From Microbacterium sp. Marseille-Q6648 (GTDB lineage Bacteria > Actinomycetota > Actinomycetes > Actinomycetales > Microbacteriaceae): a stretch of DNA of 64,000 nucleotides. The stretch is taken from contig NZ_CALPBZ010000003.1 in NCBI RefSeq assembly GCF_943181415.1, positions 1 through 64,000 on the forward strand, given 5' to 3'. The notes beneath the pieces are model-generated. The model saw only the letters and a program-made list of their open reading frames with translations, was not told the DNA's origin and did no database searches. Shown in pieces: positions 38,146-48,426 of the stretch (position 1 is its first letter; the number at the start of each line of letters is the position of its first letter). Made by a program: the position numbers and the translations under genes.

Positions 38146-39783
38146 TTAGCGGCGGCCCTTGACGATCTTCTCCTGGTTGACGTCCTCGGCCTCGGCCGCG
38201 GCGACCTCCTCGTGCCCGGGCTTGCCGATGGCCTGCCCCTTTCCGGCACGGAATTCCAGGATGAAGTCATCCGTCTTCTTGCTGAGCTCGGCCGCCGTGT
38301 CGTCGTCCAGCACGTTGGTCTCGCGCAGCGTGTCGAGGATCGAGGTGTTGCGACGCAGGTAGTCGATGAGCTCGCGCTCGAACGACAGGACGTCCTCCAC
38401 CTCGATGCTGTCGAGCTTGCCGTTGGTGCCCGCCCAGATCGACACGACCTGCTCCTCCACCGGGTACGGCGAGTACTGCGGCTGCTTGAGCAGCTCGGTC
38501 AGCCGCGCTCCACGAGCCAGCTGGCGGCGGGATGCGGCATCCAGGTCGCTGGCGAACATGGCGAACGCCTCGAGCGAGCGGTACTGGGCCAGCTCGAGCT
38601 TGAGCGTTCCCGACACCTTCTTGATGGACTTCACCTGGGCGTCACCACCCACGCGCGACACCGAGATGCCGACGTCGACGGCGGGGCGCTGGTTGGCGTT
38701 GAACAGATCGGACTGCAGGAAGATCTGGCCGTCCGTGATCGAGATCACGTTCGTGGGGATGTAGGCCGAGACGTCGTTGGCCTTCGTCTCGATGATCGGC
38801 AGACCCGTCATCGACCCTGCGCCCAGCTCGTCCGACAGCTTCGCGCAACGCTCGAGCAGACGCGAGTGCAGGTAGAAGACGTCACCCGGGTAGGCCTCGC
38901 GGCCCGGCGGGCGGCGCAGCAGGAGCGACACGGCGCGGTAGGCCTCAGCCTGCTTCGACAGGTCGTCGAAGATGATGAGGACGTGCTTGCCGCCGTACAT
39001 CCAGTGCTGGCCGATGGCCGAACCGGTGTACGGGGCGAGGTACTTGAAGCCCGCGGGGTCGGATGCCGGCGCCGCGACGATCGTGGTGTACTCCATCGCG
39101 CCGGCGTCCTCGAGCGCGCCCTTGACGGCGGCGATCGTGGAGCCCTTCTGGCCGATGGCGACGTAGATGCAGCGAACCTGCTTCTCGACGTCGCCGGACT
39201 CCCAGTTGGACTTCTGGTTGATGATCGTGTCGATCGCGATCGCGGTCTTGCCGGTCTGACGGTCGCCGATGATGAGCTGACGCTGACCACGGCCGACGGG
39301 GATCATGGCGTCGATGGCCTTGATGCCGGTCTGCAGGGGCTCGTGCACGCTCTTGCGCTGCATGACGCCGGGCGCCTGGAGCTCCAGGGCGCGGCGGCCC
39401 TCGGTCGCGATCTCACCGAGGCCGTCGATCGGGTTCCCGAGCGGGTCGACCACGCGGCCGAGGTACCCGTCGCCGACGGCGACCGAGAGCACCTCACCCG
39501 TGCGGGTGACCTGCTGGCCGGCCTCGACACCCGAGAACTCGCCGAGGACGACGACGCCGATCTCGTGCTCGTCGAGGTTCAGCGCGAGTCCTTCGGTTCC
39601 GTCCTGGAACCGCACGAGCTCGTTCGCCATGACGCCGGGCAGACCCTCGACGTGTGCGATGCCGTCCGCGGTGTCGATGACGGTGCCGGTCTCGGTGGCC
39701 GCTGCGCCCGTGGGCTCGTAGGCGGCGACGAAGTCCTTCAGCGCGTCACGGATGACGTCGGGGCTGATAGAGAGTTCTGCCAT
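38146..39783 (-). CDS. atpA: F1Fo ATP synthase alpha subunit
   Basis: 545 residues, the non-catalytic nucleotide-binding subunit of the F1 hexamer. The P-loop [13 protein letters not shown] is near residue 180-192. Other hallmarks are [15 protein letters not shown] just before it and the alpha signature [17 protein letters not shown] (~300). The C-terminus is a charged tail ([20 protein letters not shown]). The ATG at 39781-39783 follows AAGGGAAG about seven nt upstream; a longer frame upstream has no conserved sequence. The 77-bp gap before it contains two short GC hairpins. Confidence 0.98.
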   Translation of the reverse strand: MAELSISPDVIRDALKDFVAAYEPTGAAATETGTVIDTADGIAHVEGLPGVMANELVRFQDGTEGLALNLDEHEIGVVVLGEFSGVEAGQQVTRTGEVLSVAVGDGYLGRVVDPLGNPIDGLGEIATEGRRALELQAPGVMQRKSVHEPLQTGIKAIDAMIPVGRGQRQLIIGDRQTGKTAIAIDTIINQKSNWESGDVEKQVRCIYVAIGQKGSTIAAVKGALEDAGAMEYTTIVAAPASDPAGFKYLAPYTGSAIGQHWMYGGKHVLIIFDDLSKQAEAYRAVSLLLRRPPGREAYPGDVFYLHSRLLERCAKLSDELGAGSMTGLPIIETKANDVSAYIPTNVISITDGQIFLQSDLFNANQRPAVDVGISVSRVGGDAQVKSIKKVSGTLKLELAQYRSLEAFAMFASDLDAASRRQLARGARLTELLKQPQYSPYPVEEQVVSIWAGTNGKLDSIEVEDVLSFERELIDYLRRNTSILDTLRETNVLDDDTAAELSKKTDDFILEFRAGKGQAIGKPGHEEVAAAEAEDVNQEKIVKGRR

Positions 39784-39860
39784 TGTCTTCCCTTTGTATT
39801 CAATGCTTCTGGGTGGGGCTTCGGGCCCCGAGATCTCCGCCGTCGGCGGCACGTCTGCTG

Positions 39861-40652
39861 TCAACCGGCCAGGCGCTGCCGCAGGTCGGCCAGACGCGAG
39901 GACACACTCGCGTCGATCACGTCGTCGCCGATCTGCACCCGCAGTCCGCCGACCACGTCCGGGTCGATGACGGTGTTGAGCGAGACGCCGGTGCCGTACC
40001 GCTTGGCCAGTGCGCCGACCAGACGGTCGGTCTGCGCGGCGCTGAGCGGCGTGGCCGTGAAGACCGTCGCCACGGTGCGACCGCGCTGGTCGGCGACGAT
40101 GCCCATCGCACGCGTGAGCAGCTGGCGCACGCGACGCTCGCGCGGCTGCTGCACGAACGAGGACGCGATGAGCGCGGTCGCCGAACTTGTCCGCGAGCCC
40201 AGCAGCGACTGGACGAGCTCGGCCTTGATGGCCGGGTCGCCCTGCCGGCTGCCGAGGGCGAGCTCGAGCTCGGGGTTCTGCGACACGGTGCGCGAGAAGC
40301 CGAACAGCTCCCCCTCGACGTCGGCGTTCGGCTCGGCGATGGCGGCGGCGCGGACCGCGAGCTCTTCGACACCGTCGACGAGGTCGGACGACGATGACCA
40401 GCGATGCGCGACCACGTCGGTCAGCAGCGCGCGGGTGACCGGGCGGACGGCGCCGCCGAACACGTCGGCCACGACCTTCGCCCGGGCCTCGCCCGGCGCG
40501 GCCGAGTCCGCCAGCGCGCCGCTCAGCTGCGGCGAGCCGCCGATGGCGCGCGCCGCGGCGAACAGCTCGCGGGCGACATCGAGGTCGACCCCGGACGCCG
40601 CAGACAGCGCCGCGGTGGACGCGGCCTGCGCCTGAGTGGTCGCGCTGCCCAT
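39861..40652 (-). CDS. atpH: F1Fo ATP synthase delta subunit
   Basis: 263 residues, the peripheral stalk cap that links b subunits to the top of F1 (OSCP). Like other actinobacterial deltas it is longer than the ~180 residues of E. coli. The N-terminal helical domain starts [20 protein letters not shown], and the conserved C-terminal part is [21 protein letters not shown]-like ([20 protein letters not shown]). Its ATG shares a base with the atpF stop (TGATG), so translation is coupled. Confidence 0.96.
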   Translation of the reverse strand: MGSATTQAQAASTAALSAASGVDLDVARELFAAARAIGGSPQLSGALADSAAPGEARAKVVADVFGGAVRPVTRALLTDVVAHRWSSSSDLVDGVEELAVRAAAIAEPNADVEGELFGFSRTVSQNPELELALGSRQGDPAIKAELVQSLLGSRTSSATALIASSFVQQPRERRVRQLLTRAMGIVADQRGRTVATVFTATPLSAAQTDRLVGALAKRYGTGVSLNTVIDPDVVGGLRVQIGDDVIDASVSSRLADLRQRLAG

Positions 40653-41212
40653 CAGTTGGAGGCCTTCTGCGCTTCGGCGGACTCGAGGTCGGCGAGGAAG
40701 CGATCCACGACCGCCTGAGCCTTCGCGTCGTCCGAGAGCGTCTCGCCGATCACGTTGCCCGCGAGATCCAGGGCCAGTGTGCCGACCTCGCTGCGCAGCG
40801 AGACCAGCGCCGACTGACGCTCGGCCTCGATCTGCGCGTGGGCGGACGCGGTGAGACGTGCTGCCTCGGCGGATGCGGCATCCTTCGCCTCGGCGACGAT
40901 CTTGCGGCCGTCCTCACGGGCGGCGTCGCGGATCTCACCGGCTTCCTTGCGGGCGTCGGCGAGCTGGGCGGTGTACTCCTCGAGAGCAGCCTCCGCCTTG
41001 CGCTGAGCCTCGTCGGCCTTGGCGATGTTGCCCTCGATGGCCGCCGAGCGCTCGTCGAGCATCTTCTTCATCCGCGGAAGGGCGACCTTCCAGAACACGA
41101 AGAGGATGACGACGAAGCAGACCGCCGACCAGATGATGTCGTACCACGCGGGGATGAGGGGATTGTAGGTCTCCCCCTCTTCCGCGGCGTACGCGACAAG
41201 AGCGTTCAGCAT
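40652..41212 (-). CDS. atpF: F1Fo ATP synthase b subunit
   Basis: 186 residues. One N-terminal membrane helix ([21 protein letters not shown], ~27-46) is followed by a long charged helix rich in Ala/Glu/Lys ([20 protein letters not shown]) that forms the peripheral stalk. The ATG at 41210-41212 lies 28 bp after atpE. Its stop overlaps the atpH start by one base. Confidence 0.97.
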   Translation of the reverse strand: MLNALVAYAAEEGETYNPLIPAWYDIIWSAVCFVVILFVFWKVALPRMKKMLDERSAAIEGNIAKADEAQRKAEAALEEYTAQLADARKEAGEIRDAAREDGRKIVAEAKDAASAEAARLTASAHAQIEAERQSALVSLRSEVGTLALDLAGNVIGETLSDDAKAQAVVDRFLADLESAEAQKASN

Positions 41213-41240
41213 CCTGTCTCCTTAGGGCTGGATGAGGCGA

Positions 41241-41519
<279 letters not shown>

Positions 41520-42332
41520 TTAGTGCTCTTCCGCCACCGCGAGCTGGATGTAGACCGCGGTGAGGAGGGCGAAGACATAGGCCTGGAGGACGGCCACCAG
41601 GATCTCGAACAGGGTGAAGACGAAGCCGAAGGCGAGGCTGCCGGCAGCCAGCGCCGACCACCATCCGCCCAGGTCGAGCAGGAAGAACTGCGTCGCGGCG
41701 AAGAAGAGCACGAGCAGCAGGTGACCGACCATCATGTTCATGAGGAGTCGCAGGGTCAGCGTCACCGGGCGGATCACGAAGGTCGAGATGAGCTCGATCG
41801 GGGTGACGATGATGTAGATCGGCCACGGCACGCCCGAGGGGAAGAGCGCGTTCTTGAAGAAGTTCTTGGGGCTCTTCTTGAGGCCGGCGTAGATGAAGGT
41901 CACGTAGCTGATCACCGCGAGCATGAGCGGGACGGCGACGATCGAGGTGCCGGCGATGTTCATGAACGGGATGATGCCCGTGATGTTCATGAACAGGACC
42001 ATGAAGAAGATGGTCGTGAGGATCGGCAGGAAGCGGTCGCCGTCCTTCTTGCCGAGCAGGTCGTGCGCGATGTTGACGCGGACGAAGTCCAGGCCCATCT
42101 CGACCAGGCTCTGGAACCGACCAGGGACGACCGTCATGCGGCGCGTGCCGAGCCAGAAGATCAGCACGATCGCGAGCGTCGCGATGAACTGGATCAGGTG
42201 GATGCGGTTGATGACCAGATCGCCGATCTGGAAGACCGCGGCGGGGAAGAACTCACTGATCGAGGGGCCGTGGAACTCCGGCGGCGCGTCGGCGGCGAGG
42301 GGGGCGATCAGGGTCGCAGCTTGAGTAAACAG
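41520..42332 (-). CDS. atpB: F1Fo ATP synthase a subunit, probable CTG start codon
   Basis: 270 residues, the proton-channel stator of Fo. Membrane helices include HLIQFIATLAIVLIFWLG (~46-63) and the essential Arg region in the C-terminal helices (VTLTLRLLMNMMVGHLLLVL). The in-frame sequence is open from a TGA at 42405 and contains no ATG, GTG or TTG until GTG 42167, which would delete the first membrane helix. The best start is CTG at 42330-42332: GGAG lies six nt upstream and the product then begins FTQAATLIAPLAADAP before the conserved HGPSISEFFP. A promoter-like TTGGGG/TAGGCT pair sits about 100 bp upstream. First gene of atpBEFHAGDC. Confidence 0.88.
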   Translation of the reverse strand: MFTQAATLIAPLAADAPPEFHGPSISEFFPAAVFQIGDLVINRIHLIQFIATLAIVLIFWLGTRRMTVVPGRFQSLVEMGLDFVRVNIAHDLLGKKDGDRFLPILTTIFFMVLFMNITGIIPFMNIAGTSIVAVPLMLAVISYVTFIYAGLKKSPKNFFKNALFPSGVPWPIYIIVTPIELISTFVIRPVTLTLRLLMNMMVGHLLLVLFFAATQFFLLDLGGWWSALAAGSLAFGFVFTLFEILVAVLQAYVFALLTAVYIQLAVAEEH

Positions 42333-42433
42333 CGCTGACTCCAGCTTCGGGGCATCGGTGCAGGACCGTTGCGACGATGGTCGGTGAGCGTCACTCCGCA
42401 GTGCTCAGGATGCAAGCTGGCGGGCGCTCGGTA

Positions 42434-42460
42434 AGCCTATCAAACCTGGCGGGGCCCCAA
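42434..42460 (-). promoter_or_regulatory. Candidate promoter of the atp operon
   Basis: On the minus strand TTGGGG (42455-42460) is followed after 15 bases by TAGGCT (42434-42439), at the end of the AtpI-like gene. The predicted transcript has a ~95-nt leader before the atpB CTG. Confidence 0.45.
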
Positions 42461-42919
42461 GTCCCCGGCGTCGGGATCGGTCGGCAGCGTCACGTCGCTC
42501 GCGTGGGGGATGCGCATGCGCAGCATGACGATGACGTCCACGGCGAGCGAGGCCAGCACGCTCACCACGAGGGCGACGAAGAACACCGTCGGATTCACCC
42601 AGGGCTGGTCGCGCAGGATCAGCAGCGCGATGATGAAGATCACGAACTTCAGGATCCAGCCGCCCAGCACGATGCCGAAGAACAGCGGCACGTACAGCGG
42701 GTCGCCGTACCAGCGGTTCGCGACCAGGATGCTCGCTCCCGTGATCGCCAGGAACACCGCCGCCACGAGCACGCCGACGAGCGCCGACCACATGCCCTCC
42801 GTCCCGCCGACGAGGAAGCCGATCACTCCCCCGAGCACGACGAGCCCGGCCGTGACCGCCCCCGACCAGACGAGCGTGGTGCGCAGCACCGGGTTGCTCG
42901 AAACGGGACTCGTGGTCAT
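42440..42919 (-). CDS. AtpI-like small membrane protein (ATP synthase protein I position)
   Basis: 159 residues with four membrane helices (TLVWSGAVTAGLVVLGGVIG, LVGVLVAAVFLAITGASIL, GGWILKFVIFIIALLIL, TVFFVALVVSVLASLAVDVI). Its place just upstream of atpB and its topology fit the AtpI/UncI proteins thought to assist c-ring assembly or ion supply; sequence similarity alone is weak. The ATG at 42917-42919 has GGAGG about six nt upstream. It overlaps the preceding transferase gene by four bases (ATGA). Confidence 0.75.
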   Translation of the reverse strand: MTTSPVSSNPVLRTTLVWSGAVTAGLVVLGGVIGFLVGGTEGMWSALVGVLVAAVFLAITGASILVANRWYGDPLYVPLFFGIVLGGWILKFVIFIIALLILRDQPWVNPTVFFVALVVSVLASLAVDVIVMLRMRIPHASDVTLPTDPDAGDLGPRQV

Positions 42920-44076
42920 GGCGTTACCTCCAGGTGGGGCGCGGCGACGGCGGCGCGGCGCGAGGGCATGAGCGTGACGATGAGGCAGGCGGCGACGCCG
43001 ACGACGCCGAAGACGACGCCGGCGATGTACTGTCCGGGCCAGTCCTCCTGCGTGCCGACGTACATCAGCAGCACGGCGAGTCCGACGACCGCCGTCCAGG
43101 CGTAGAAGATCAGGACGGCGTCGCGGTCGCTGTGCCCCATGTCGAGCATCCGGTGATGCAGATGCTTGCGATCGGGCGAGAACGGCGACTTCCCCGCGCG
43201 CATGCGCCGGATGACGGCGAGCCCGAAGTCCAGCAGCGGCAGGAACACGATGACGACGGGCAGCAGGATCGGGATGAACGCACCGAGCAGCTGCGAGCGC
43301 CCGAACTCGTCGTTGTCGCCGATGATGGCGGGATCGAGCTGACCGGTGATGGCGATGGCCGAGCAGGCCATGAGCAGCCCCAGCATGAGCGCGCCGGAGT
43401 CGCCCATGAAGAGCTTCGCCGGGCTCCAGTTCATCGGGAGGAATCCGACGCATGCGCCGATGAGCATCGCGGCGATGAACGAAGCGAGGTTGAAGTAGGT
43501 GCTGGCGCCGGTGTCGCGCACGAGCAGGTAGGAGTACGCGAAGAAGATCCCGTTGGCGATCAGGGCGACGCCGGCGACGAGGCCGTCCAGCCCGTCGATG
43601 AAGTTCACCGCGTTCATCACGACGACGATGGCGAAGACCGTGAGGATGAAGCTGACCCAGCCCGACCACACCGTCATGCCGCCGATGGGCAGCGCGTAGA
43701 TCTGCAGCTCGCCGAACCACGCGATGATCCCGGCGGCGAGGAACTGCGCGCCGAGCTTGATCATCCAGTCCAGATCCCACAGGTCATCGGCGACGCCGAC
43801 GAGCACGATCAGGGACGTGGCGCCCAACAGCGCCAGCGGCTGCTGCGGATTGGTCCAGATGATCGAGAAGAACGGATGCTGCGCCGACACCGCGAATGCC
43901 GCGCACACCCCGAGGAACATCGCGATGCCGCCCAGGCGCGGGGTCGGGGTCGTGTGGACATCCCTCTCGCGGATGCCGGGATAGAGCTTGAAGCGCATGC
44001 TGAGCCGCCAGATCGCCCAGGCCAGCGCGAGGGTGATCGTCGCGGTGAACAGGACGATGAAGACGTACTGCTTCAC
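42916..44076 (-). CDS. WecA/TagO/MraY-family undecaprenyl-phosphate sugar-phosphate transferase
   Basis: 386 residues with about 11 membrane helices. It should transfer a GlcNAc-phosphate-type sugar to undecaprenyl phosphate, starting synthesis of a wall polymer or polysaccharide. Catalytic/metal motifs are VGVADDLWDLDWMIK (~95), NFIDGLDGLVAG (~150), GDSGALMLG (~222) and DRKHLHHRMLDMGHS (~300). The GTG at 44074-44076 overlaps the sua5 stop by four bases (GTGA). Placement between sua5 and the atp operon is the standard actinobacterial order. Confidence 0.92.
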   Translation of the reverse strand: MKQYVFIVLFTATITLALAWAIWRLSMRFKLYPGIRERDVHTTPTPRLGGIAMFLGVCAAFAVSAQHPFFSIIWTNPQQPLALLGATSLIVLVGVADDLWDLDWMIKLGAQFLAAGIIAWFGELQIYALPIGGMTVWSGWVSFILTVFAIVVVMNAVNFIDGLDGLVAGVALIANGIFFAYSYLLVRDTGASTYFNLASFIAAMLIGACVGFLPMNWSPAKLFMGDSGALMLGLLMACSAIAITGQLDPAIIGDNDEFGRSQLLGAFIPILLPVVIVFLPLLDFGLAVIRRMRAGKSPFSPDRKHLHHRMLDMGHSDRDAVLIFYAWTAVVGLAVLLMYVGTQEDWPGQYIAGVVFGVVGVAACLIVTLMPSRRAAVAAPHLEVTP

Positions 44077-44858
44077 GCGCTTCCGCCGGACGCCGCCCGG
44101 TCCTCGAGTCCCGGCTCGACCTGGGGCTCCGGCGCACGCTCGGTCTGAGCATCCGGCGCGGGGGTCTGGGGATCCGATTCGGCCGCGGCGGCGCTGTCGT
44201 CCTCGAGGAGGTCGCCGAGAACGCGCGCGATCTCCTCGCGGCTGACCGCCCCGTCTCTCAGGATCCGGACGCGTCCGGCCGCGTCGCCGACGAGTCCGGT
44301 GGCATCCACGATCGTGGACGAGACCCCGGTCAGCGACGGGCCCCCGTCGAGGTACACCGCGACGCTGTCGCCCAGCATCCCCTCGGCGTCGGGGGCCGTG
44401 ACGGCGGGCGACTGCCCGGTGAGGTTCGCGCTCGACACGGCGAGCGGACCGGTGTCTTCGAGCAGCTCGAGGGCGATGCGATCGGCCGGCATGCGGACGG
44501 CGACGGTGCCGTGCGTCTCGCCCAGGTCCCACGACAGCGACGGCTGCGACGGGAGGATGATGGTGAGCCCCCCGGGCCAGAACTCCTCGACCAGGCGCTC
44601 CACGGCTTCGGGCACTTCGGCCACGAGAGCGCGGAGGGTGGTCGCGCCGGCGACGAGCACGGGCGGCGGCGACTGGCGGCCCCGCCCCTTGGCGTCGAGG
44701 AGACGCTGCACGGCCTTGGGATCGAAGGCGTCGGCGGCCACACCGTAGACGGTGTCGGTGGGCAGCACGACCAGCTCGCCGCGCCCGATCGCATGGCGAG
44801 CCGCGCGCATGGCGGGAAGCAGCTGGGCCTCGTCACGGCAGTCGAAGAGGGATGACAT
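44073..44858 (-). CDS. L-threonylcarbamoyladenylate synthase (Sua5/YciO/YrdC family)
   Basis: 261 residues. It makes threonylcarbamoyl-AMP from threonine, bicarbonate and ATP for the t6A modification of tRNAs. Conserved points are LVVLPTDTVYGVAADAFD (~30), KGRGRQSPPPVLV (~58), WPGGLTIILP (~93), GTVAVRMPAD (~116) and AVSSANLTGQSPA (~140). After ~210 there is a disordered Ala/Glu/Pro tail. TAGACT, whose TAG is also the prmC stop, lies nine bases before the ATG at 44858. It follows prmC by 12 bp. Confidence 0.94.
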   Translation of the reverse strand: MSSLFDCRDEAQLLPAMRAARHAIGRGELVVLPTDTVYGVAADAFDPKAVQRLLDAKGRGRQSPPPVLVAGATTLRALVAEVPEAVERLVEEFWPGGLTIILPSQPSLSWDLGETHGTVAVRMPADRIALELLEDTGPLAVSSANLTGQSPAVTAPDAEGMLGDSVAVYLDGGPSLTGVSSTIVDATGLVGDAAGRVRILRDGAVSREEIARVLGDLLEDDSAAAAESDPQTPAPDAQTERAPEPQVEPGLEDRAASGGSA

Positions 44859-44867
44859 GTCGCCGAC

Positions 44868-44873
44868 AGTCTA
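44868..44873 (-). promoter_or_regulatory. -10 box TAGACT overlapping the prmC stop, 9 nt before the Sua5 start
   Basis: The prmC TAG stop (44871-44873) supplies the first three bases of TAGACT. It offers a local promoter for the Sua5-transferase-AtpI group. Confidence 0.4.
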
Positions 44874-45782
44874 GTCGCGGCGCGTGTGCGCATCCGCTTC
44901 GGACGGCGGCCTCACGGCGGTGGTGACCCGATCCCGCGTGGTCAGGTCGGCATGCGTCGCCGCGGCGAGCCACCCGTCGGCCGCGAGCAGGTCGCGGATG
45001 GGCTCGCCCTGCCACTCGCCGTGCTCGATGGCGATGATCCCCCCGGGATGCGCGAGCCGCATTCCCACGCCGCTGAGGACGCGCACGACGTCCAGGCCGT
45101 CTTCTCCGCCGTAGAGGGCGGCGGGCGGGTCGAAGAACCGCACCTCGGGGTCGCGCGGGATCGCGGCGTCGGGCACGTACGGGGGGTTCGACGCCACCAC
45201 CGACACCGTCCCGTCGAGCTCGGGGAACGCCCGCTCGAGGTCGATGAACGCCAGTCGTGCGTTGCCGGCCCCCACCGCGGCGAAGTTCTCCTTCGCCCAC
45301 ACGAAGGCGTCGACCGAGTTCTCGGCCGCGTACACGCGGGCGTGCGGGACCTCGGTGGCCATCGCGAGGGCGATCGCCCCGCTTCCGGTGCCGAGGTCGA
45401 CCGCCACGGGCGAGGGTGCGGCCGCCGCGGTGAGCGCGTCGATGGCGATCTGCGCGAGGATCTCCGTCTCCGGCCGGGGCACGAAGACACCGGGACCGAC
45501 GCGCAGATCCAGGTGGCGGAAGGGCGCGGTGCCGGTGATGTGCTGCAGCGGCTCGCGGCTCGCTCGTCGCCGGACGAGGGCGTCCAGCTGGGCCACCGTC
45601 TGCTCGTCTGCGGCATCGCCGCGCACCGCCGCTGCTTGGACGGCACCGCGACCGGTGCCGAGGACGTGGGCGGCCAGCAGCTCGGCGTCGACGGCGGCGT
45701 CGGCGATGCCGGCGTGCGACAGCTGCGCGGCGGCACGGCGGAGCACGTCGCCGAGACGCGGAGAGGATGGGGAAGGAGCCAT
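44871..45782 (-). CDS. prmC: Peptide chain release factor N5-glutamine methyltransferase
   Basis: 303 residues. It methylates the GGQ glutamine of release factors. The SAM-binding motif is VDLGTGSGAIALAMATE (~122), and the catalytic NPPY is in VVASNPPYVPDAAIPRDPEV (~197). The N-terminal helical domain carries the family pattern HAGIADAAVDAELLAAHVLG. The ATG at 45780-45782 begins before conserved residues. In most actinobacteria it directly follows prfA; here the cysteine cassette lies between them. A TATGCT box is 11 nt upstream. Confidence 0.94.
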   Translation of the reverse strand: MAPSPSSPRLGDVLRRAAAQLSHAGIADAAVDAELLAAHVLGTGRGAVQAAAVRGDAADEQTVAQLDALVRRRASREPLQHITGTAPFRHLDLRVGPGVFVPRPETEILAQIAIDALTAAAAPSPVAVDLGTGSGAIALAMATEVPHARVYAAENSVDAFVWAKENFAAVGAGNARLAFIDLERAFPELDGTVSVVASNPPYVPDAAIPRDPEVRFFDPPAALYGGEDGLDVVRVLSGVGMRLAHPGGIIAIEHGEWQGEPIRDLLAADGWLAAATHADLTTRDRVTTAVRPPSEADAHTRRD

Positions 45783-45793
45783 GAGCGGGCACC

Positions 45794-45799
45794 AGCATA
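45794..45799 (-). promoter_or_regulatory. -10 box TATGCT upstream of prmC
   Basis: On the minus strand TATGCT lies 11 nt before the prmC ATG. It suggests prmC gained or kept its own promoter after separation from prfA. Confidence 0.4.
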
Positions 45800-45865
45800 G
45801 AGGTACGCACCGCGCACTCCCGTGCCGCACAGCGTCACAATGAGCCCCGGGAATACGCTCTCGCA

Positions 45866-45871
45866 TAGGCT
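45866..45871 (+). promoter_or_regulatory. -10 box TAGGCT for the cysK-cysK-cysE unit
   Basis: TAGGCT lies 37 nt before the cysK ATG; the transcript would start near 45878 and include the GAAAGG ribosome-binding site at 45897-45902. No clear -35 is seen. Confidence 0.45.
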
Positions 45872-45908
45872 GGTTGGCCGTCAGCACACCCTTTTCGAAA
45901 GGCCCGAC

Positions 45909-46847
45909 ATGCCCGGTATCTACTCCGACATCACCGCCGCTTTCGGCAACACCCCGCTCGTCCGGCTCAACCGCGTCACCGAAGGCCTGGGCGGCAACGT
46001 GCTGGCCAAGCTCGAGTTCTACAACCCCGCGTCGAGCGTCAAGGACCGTCTGGGCATCGCGATCGTCGACGCGGCCGAGGCCTCGGGCGAACTCAAGCCC
46101 GGCGGCACGATCGTCGAGGCCACCAGCGGGAACACCGGAATCGCCCTGGCGATGGTCGGCGCCGCACGCGGGTACCGCGTCGTGCTGGCCATGCCCTCCT
46201 CGATGAGCGTCGAGCGCCGCCTGCTCCTCAAGGCCTACGGCGCGGAGCTGGTGCTCACCGACCCCGCAGGCGGCATGAAGGGCGCCGTCGCCAAGGCTCA
46301 GGAGCTCGTCGCCGACATCCCGGGAGCCGTTCTCGCCCGTCAGTTCGAGAACGAGGCCAACCCTGCGATCCACCGCAAGACCACCGCGGAGGAGATCCTC
46401 CGCGACACCGACGGCAAGGTCGACTACTTCGTCGCCGGCATCGGCACCGGCGGCACCATCACCGGTGTCGGGCAGGTCCTGAAGGAGCGCGTGCCCGGCG
46501 CCAAGGTCGTCGCGGTCGAGCCCGCCGACTCGCCCCTGCTGACCAAGGGCACCCCCGGCCCGCACAAGATCCAGGGCATCGGCCCGAACTTCATCCCCGA
46601 GATCCTCGACCAGGGGGTCATCGACGAGGTCATCGACGTCGAGTTCTCGGACTCGATCACCACCGCCCGCGCGGTCGGCGCGAAGGACGGCATCCTCGTC
46701 GGCATCTCGTCCGGTGCGGCGGTGTGGGCGGCGCTGCAGATCGCCGCGCGTCCCGAGGCTGCGGGCAAGAACATCGTCGTGATCATCCCGTCCTTCGGTG
46801 AGCGCTACCTCTCGACCGCGCTCTTCGAGGATCTCCGCGAGGACTGA
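45909..46847 (+). CDS. cysK: Cysteine synthase A (O-acetylserine sulfhydrylase)
   Basis: 312 residues. It condenses O-acetylserine with sulfide to form cysteine using pyridoxal phosphate. The PLP-lysine is in [15 protein letters not shown] (~42-47), the substrate loop is [13 protein letters not shown] (~70), and the phosphate-binding loop is [12 protein letters not shown] (~177). [15 protein letters not shown] is the conserved region near 215. The ATG at 45909 has GAAAGG about seven nt upstream. It leads a three-gene unit with a second cysK-like gene and cysE. Confidence 0.96.
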   Translation: MPGIYSDITAAFGNTPLVRLNRVTEGLGGNVLAKLEFYNPASSVKDRLGIAIVDAAEASGELKPGGTIVEATSGNTGIALAMVGAARGYRVVLAMPSSMSVERRLLLKAYGAELVLTDPAGGMKGAVAKAQELVADIPGAVLARQFENEANPAIHRKTTAEEILRDTDGKVDYFVAGIGTGGTITGVGQVLKERVPGAKVVAVEPADSPLLTKGTPGPHKIQGIGPNFIPEILDQGVIDEVIDVEFSDSITTARAVGAKDGILVGISSGAAVWAALQIAARPEAAGKNIVVIIPSFGERYLSTALFEDLRED

Positions 46848-46866
46848 TCCGACGGGAAGCTCCGCC

Positions 46867-47814
46867 GTGCCCGGCATCCACTCCGACATCACCTCCGCGT
46901 TCGGCGGCACTCCTCTGGTGCGCCTGAACGCGCTCACCCGCGGGCTGAACGCGGAGGTGCTGGCGAAGCTGGAGTTCTACAACCCTGGCGCGAGCGTCAA
47001 GTGCCGTCTCGGCATAGCGCTCGTCGATGCCGCAGAGGCGGCCGGCGCGCTCCAGCCCGGCGGGACGATCGTCGAGAGCACCAGCGGCAACACCGGGATC
47101 GCGCTCGCTCTCGTCGGCGCGGCCCGAGGATACCGCGTCGTGCTCACGATGCCGGCGTCGATGTCGAAGGAGCGCCGGACCCTGCTGAAGGCCTATGGCG
47201 CGGAGGTCGTCCTGACCGACCCCCGCAAGGGCATGACCGAGGCGGTCGCCACGGCCGAGCGGATCGTCGCCGAGACCCCCGGCGCGGTTTTGGCCCACCA
47301 GTTCGACAGCGAGGCCAACCCGCAGATCCACCGCCGCACCACGGCGGAGGAGATCTGGGCCGACACCGACGGTCGGGTCGACTACTTCGTCGCCGGCTCG
47401 GGAACAGGAGGCACGATCACCGGTGTCGGGCAGGTGCTCAAGGAGCGGAACCCCGACGTCAGGATCGTCGTCGTGGAGCCCAAGGACTCCCCCATGCTGA
47501 GCGAGGGCCGCGCCGGCGGCCACCGCATCCAGGGGATCGGCCCGAACTTCGTCCCGGCCGTTCTGGACAGATCCGTCCTGGACGAGATCATCGACGTGGA
47601 GTTCGACGACGCCATCCGCGTCGCACGGGCCCTCGCCACCGATGAAGGGATCCTCGCGGGGATGAGCGCGGGCGCCGCCGTCTGGGCAGCACTCGAGATC
47701 GCCCGCCGCCCCGAGGCTGCGGGCACGCGCATCGTCGTCATCGTCCCGGACGCCGGTGAGCGTTATCTCTCCACAGCGCTGTACGCTCATCTGCGCGACC
47801 CCCAGGAGGCCTGA
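46867..47814 (+). CDS. Second cysteine synthase (CysK-like), tandem paralogue
   Basis: 315 residues, closely similar to the gene just upstream over its full length and 19 bp after it. The PLP lysine is in [15 protein letters not shown], and [25 protein letters not shown] and [12 protein letters not shown] are retained, so it should be active. The start GTG (46867-46869) is preferred because [20 protein letters not shown] then matches the upstream copy's [20 protein letters not shown]; an earlier in-frame start would overlap cysK. The duplication could allow different sulfur donors or regulation; the sequence does not tell which. Confidence 0.92.
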   Translation: MPGIHSDITSAFGGTPLVRLNALTRGLNAEVLAKLEFYNPGASVKCRLGIALVDAAEAAGALQPGGTIVESTSGNTGIALALVGAARGYRVVLTMPASMSKERRTLLKAYGAEVVLTDPRKGMTEAVATAERIVAETPGAVLAHQFDSEANPQIHRRTTAEEIWADTDGRVDYFVAGSGTGGTITGVGQVLKERNPDVRIVVVEPKDSPMLSEGRAGGHRIQGIGPNFVPAVLDRSVLDEIIDVEFDDAIRVARALATDEGILAGMSAGAAVWAALEIARRPEAAGTRIVVIVPDAGERYLSTALYAHLRDPQEA

Positions 47815-47818
47815 CCCC

Positions 47819-48397
47819 GTGACCGAGCTCCACCCGATAGCCCGCATCCGCGAAGATCTCGCGGCGGCGAAGCTGTGCGACCCCGCAGCGAGGTCCTCCC
47901 TCGAGATCGCCGTCCTCTACCCGGGCCTGCACGCCATCTGGGCGCACCGCGTATGGCACGCGCTGTGGGTGCGTCGCATCCGTTTCCTCGCCCGTGCCGG
48001 GTCGCAGGTGACCCGCTGGCTGACCGGCATCGAGATCCACCCCGGCGCCACCATCGGGCGGCGCTTCTTCATCGACCACGGCATGGGCGTCGTCATCGGC
48101 GAGACCGCCGAGATCGGTGACGACGTCATGCTTTACCACGGCGTGACGCTCGGTGGTCGGCAGCGTGAGGGCGGCAAGCGCCACCCCACCCTCGGTGACG
48201 GCGTGGCCGTCGGCGCGGGTGCGAAGGTCCTCGGGCCGATCACGATCGGCGCCGGATCGGTCGTCGGCGCCAATGCCGTCGTGACACGCGACGCGCCGCC
48301 GGACAGTGTGCTGGTCGGCGTGCCCGCGAAACCGCGGACGCGCCGAGCCGGCGAGGACACCCGCGCCCTGCTCACCGCACCGGAGTACGTGATCTGA
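47819..48397 (+). CDS. cysE: Serine O-acetyltransferase
   Basis: 192 residues, a short CysE/EpsC type. It acetylates serine to O-acetylserine, the substrate of both cysteine synthases upstream. Left-handed beta-helix hexapeptides are visible ([58 protein letters not shown]), with the catalytic His region in [11 protein letters not shown] and the GG-K loop [19 protein letters not shown]. The GTG at 47819 has AGGAGG nine nt upstream, inside the end of the preceding gene. It ends the cassette and converges on prfA. Confidence 0.95.
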   Translation: MTELHPIARIREDLAAAKLCDPAARSSLEIAVLYPGLHAIWAHRVWHALWVRRIRFLARAGSQVTRWLTGIEIHPGATIGRRFFIDHGMGVVIGETAEIGDDVMLYHGVTLGGRQREGGKRHPTLGDGVAVGAGAKVLGPITIGAGSVVGANAVVTRDAPPDSVLVGVPAKPRTRRAGEDTRALLTAPEYVI

Positions 48398-48426
48398 CCC
48401 CGGTGCGGCTGCTCAGGCTGCGTCGC

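Noticed and set aside
39784-39860. Two small GC hairpins in the atpH-atpA gap
   Set aside because: Stems are only about five base pairs and such hairpins are frequent by chance at this GC content; they were not raised as findings.
42308-42355. 15-codon ATG reading frame overlapping the atpB start
   Set aside because: No ribosome-binding site and no regulatory codon content; kept only as an aside to the CTG start.
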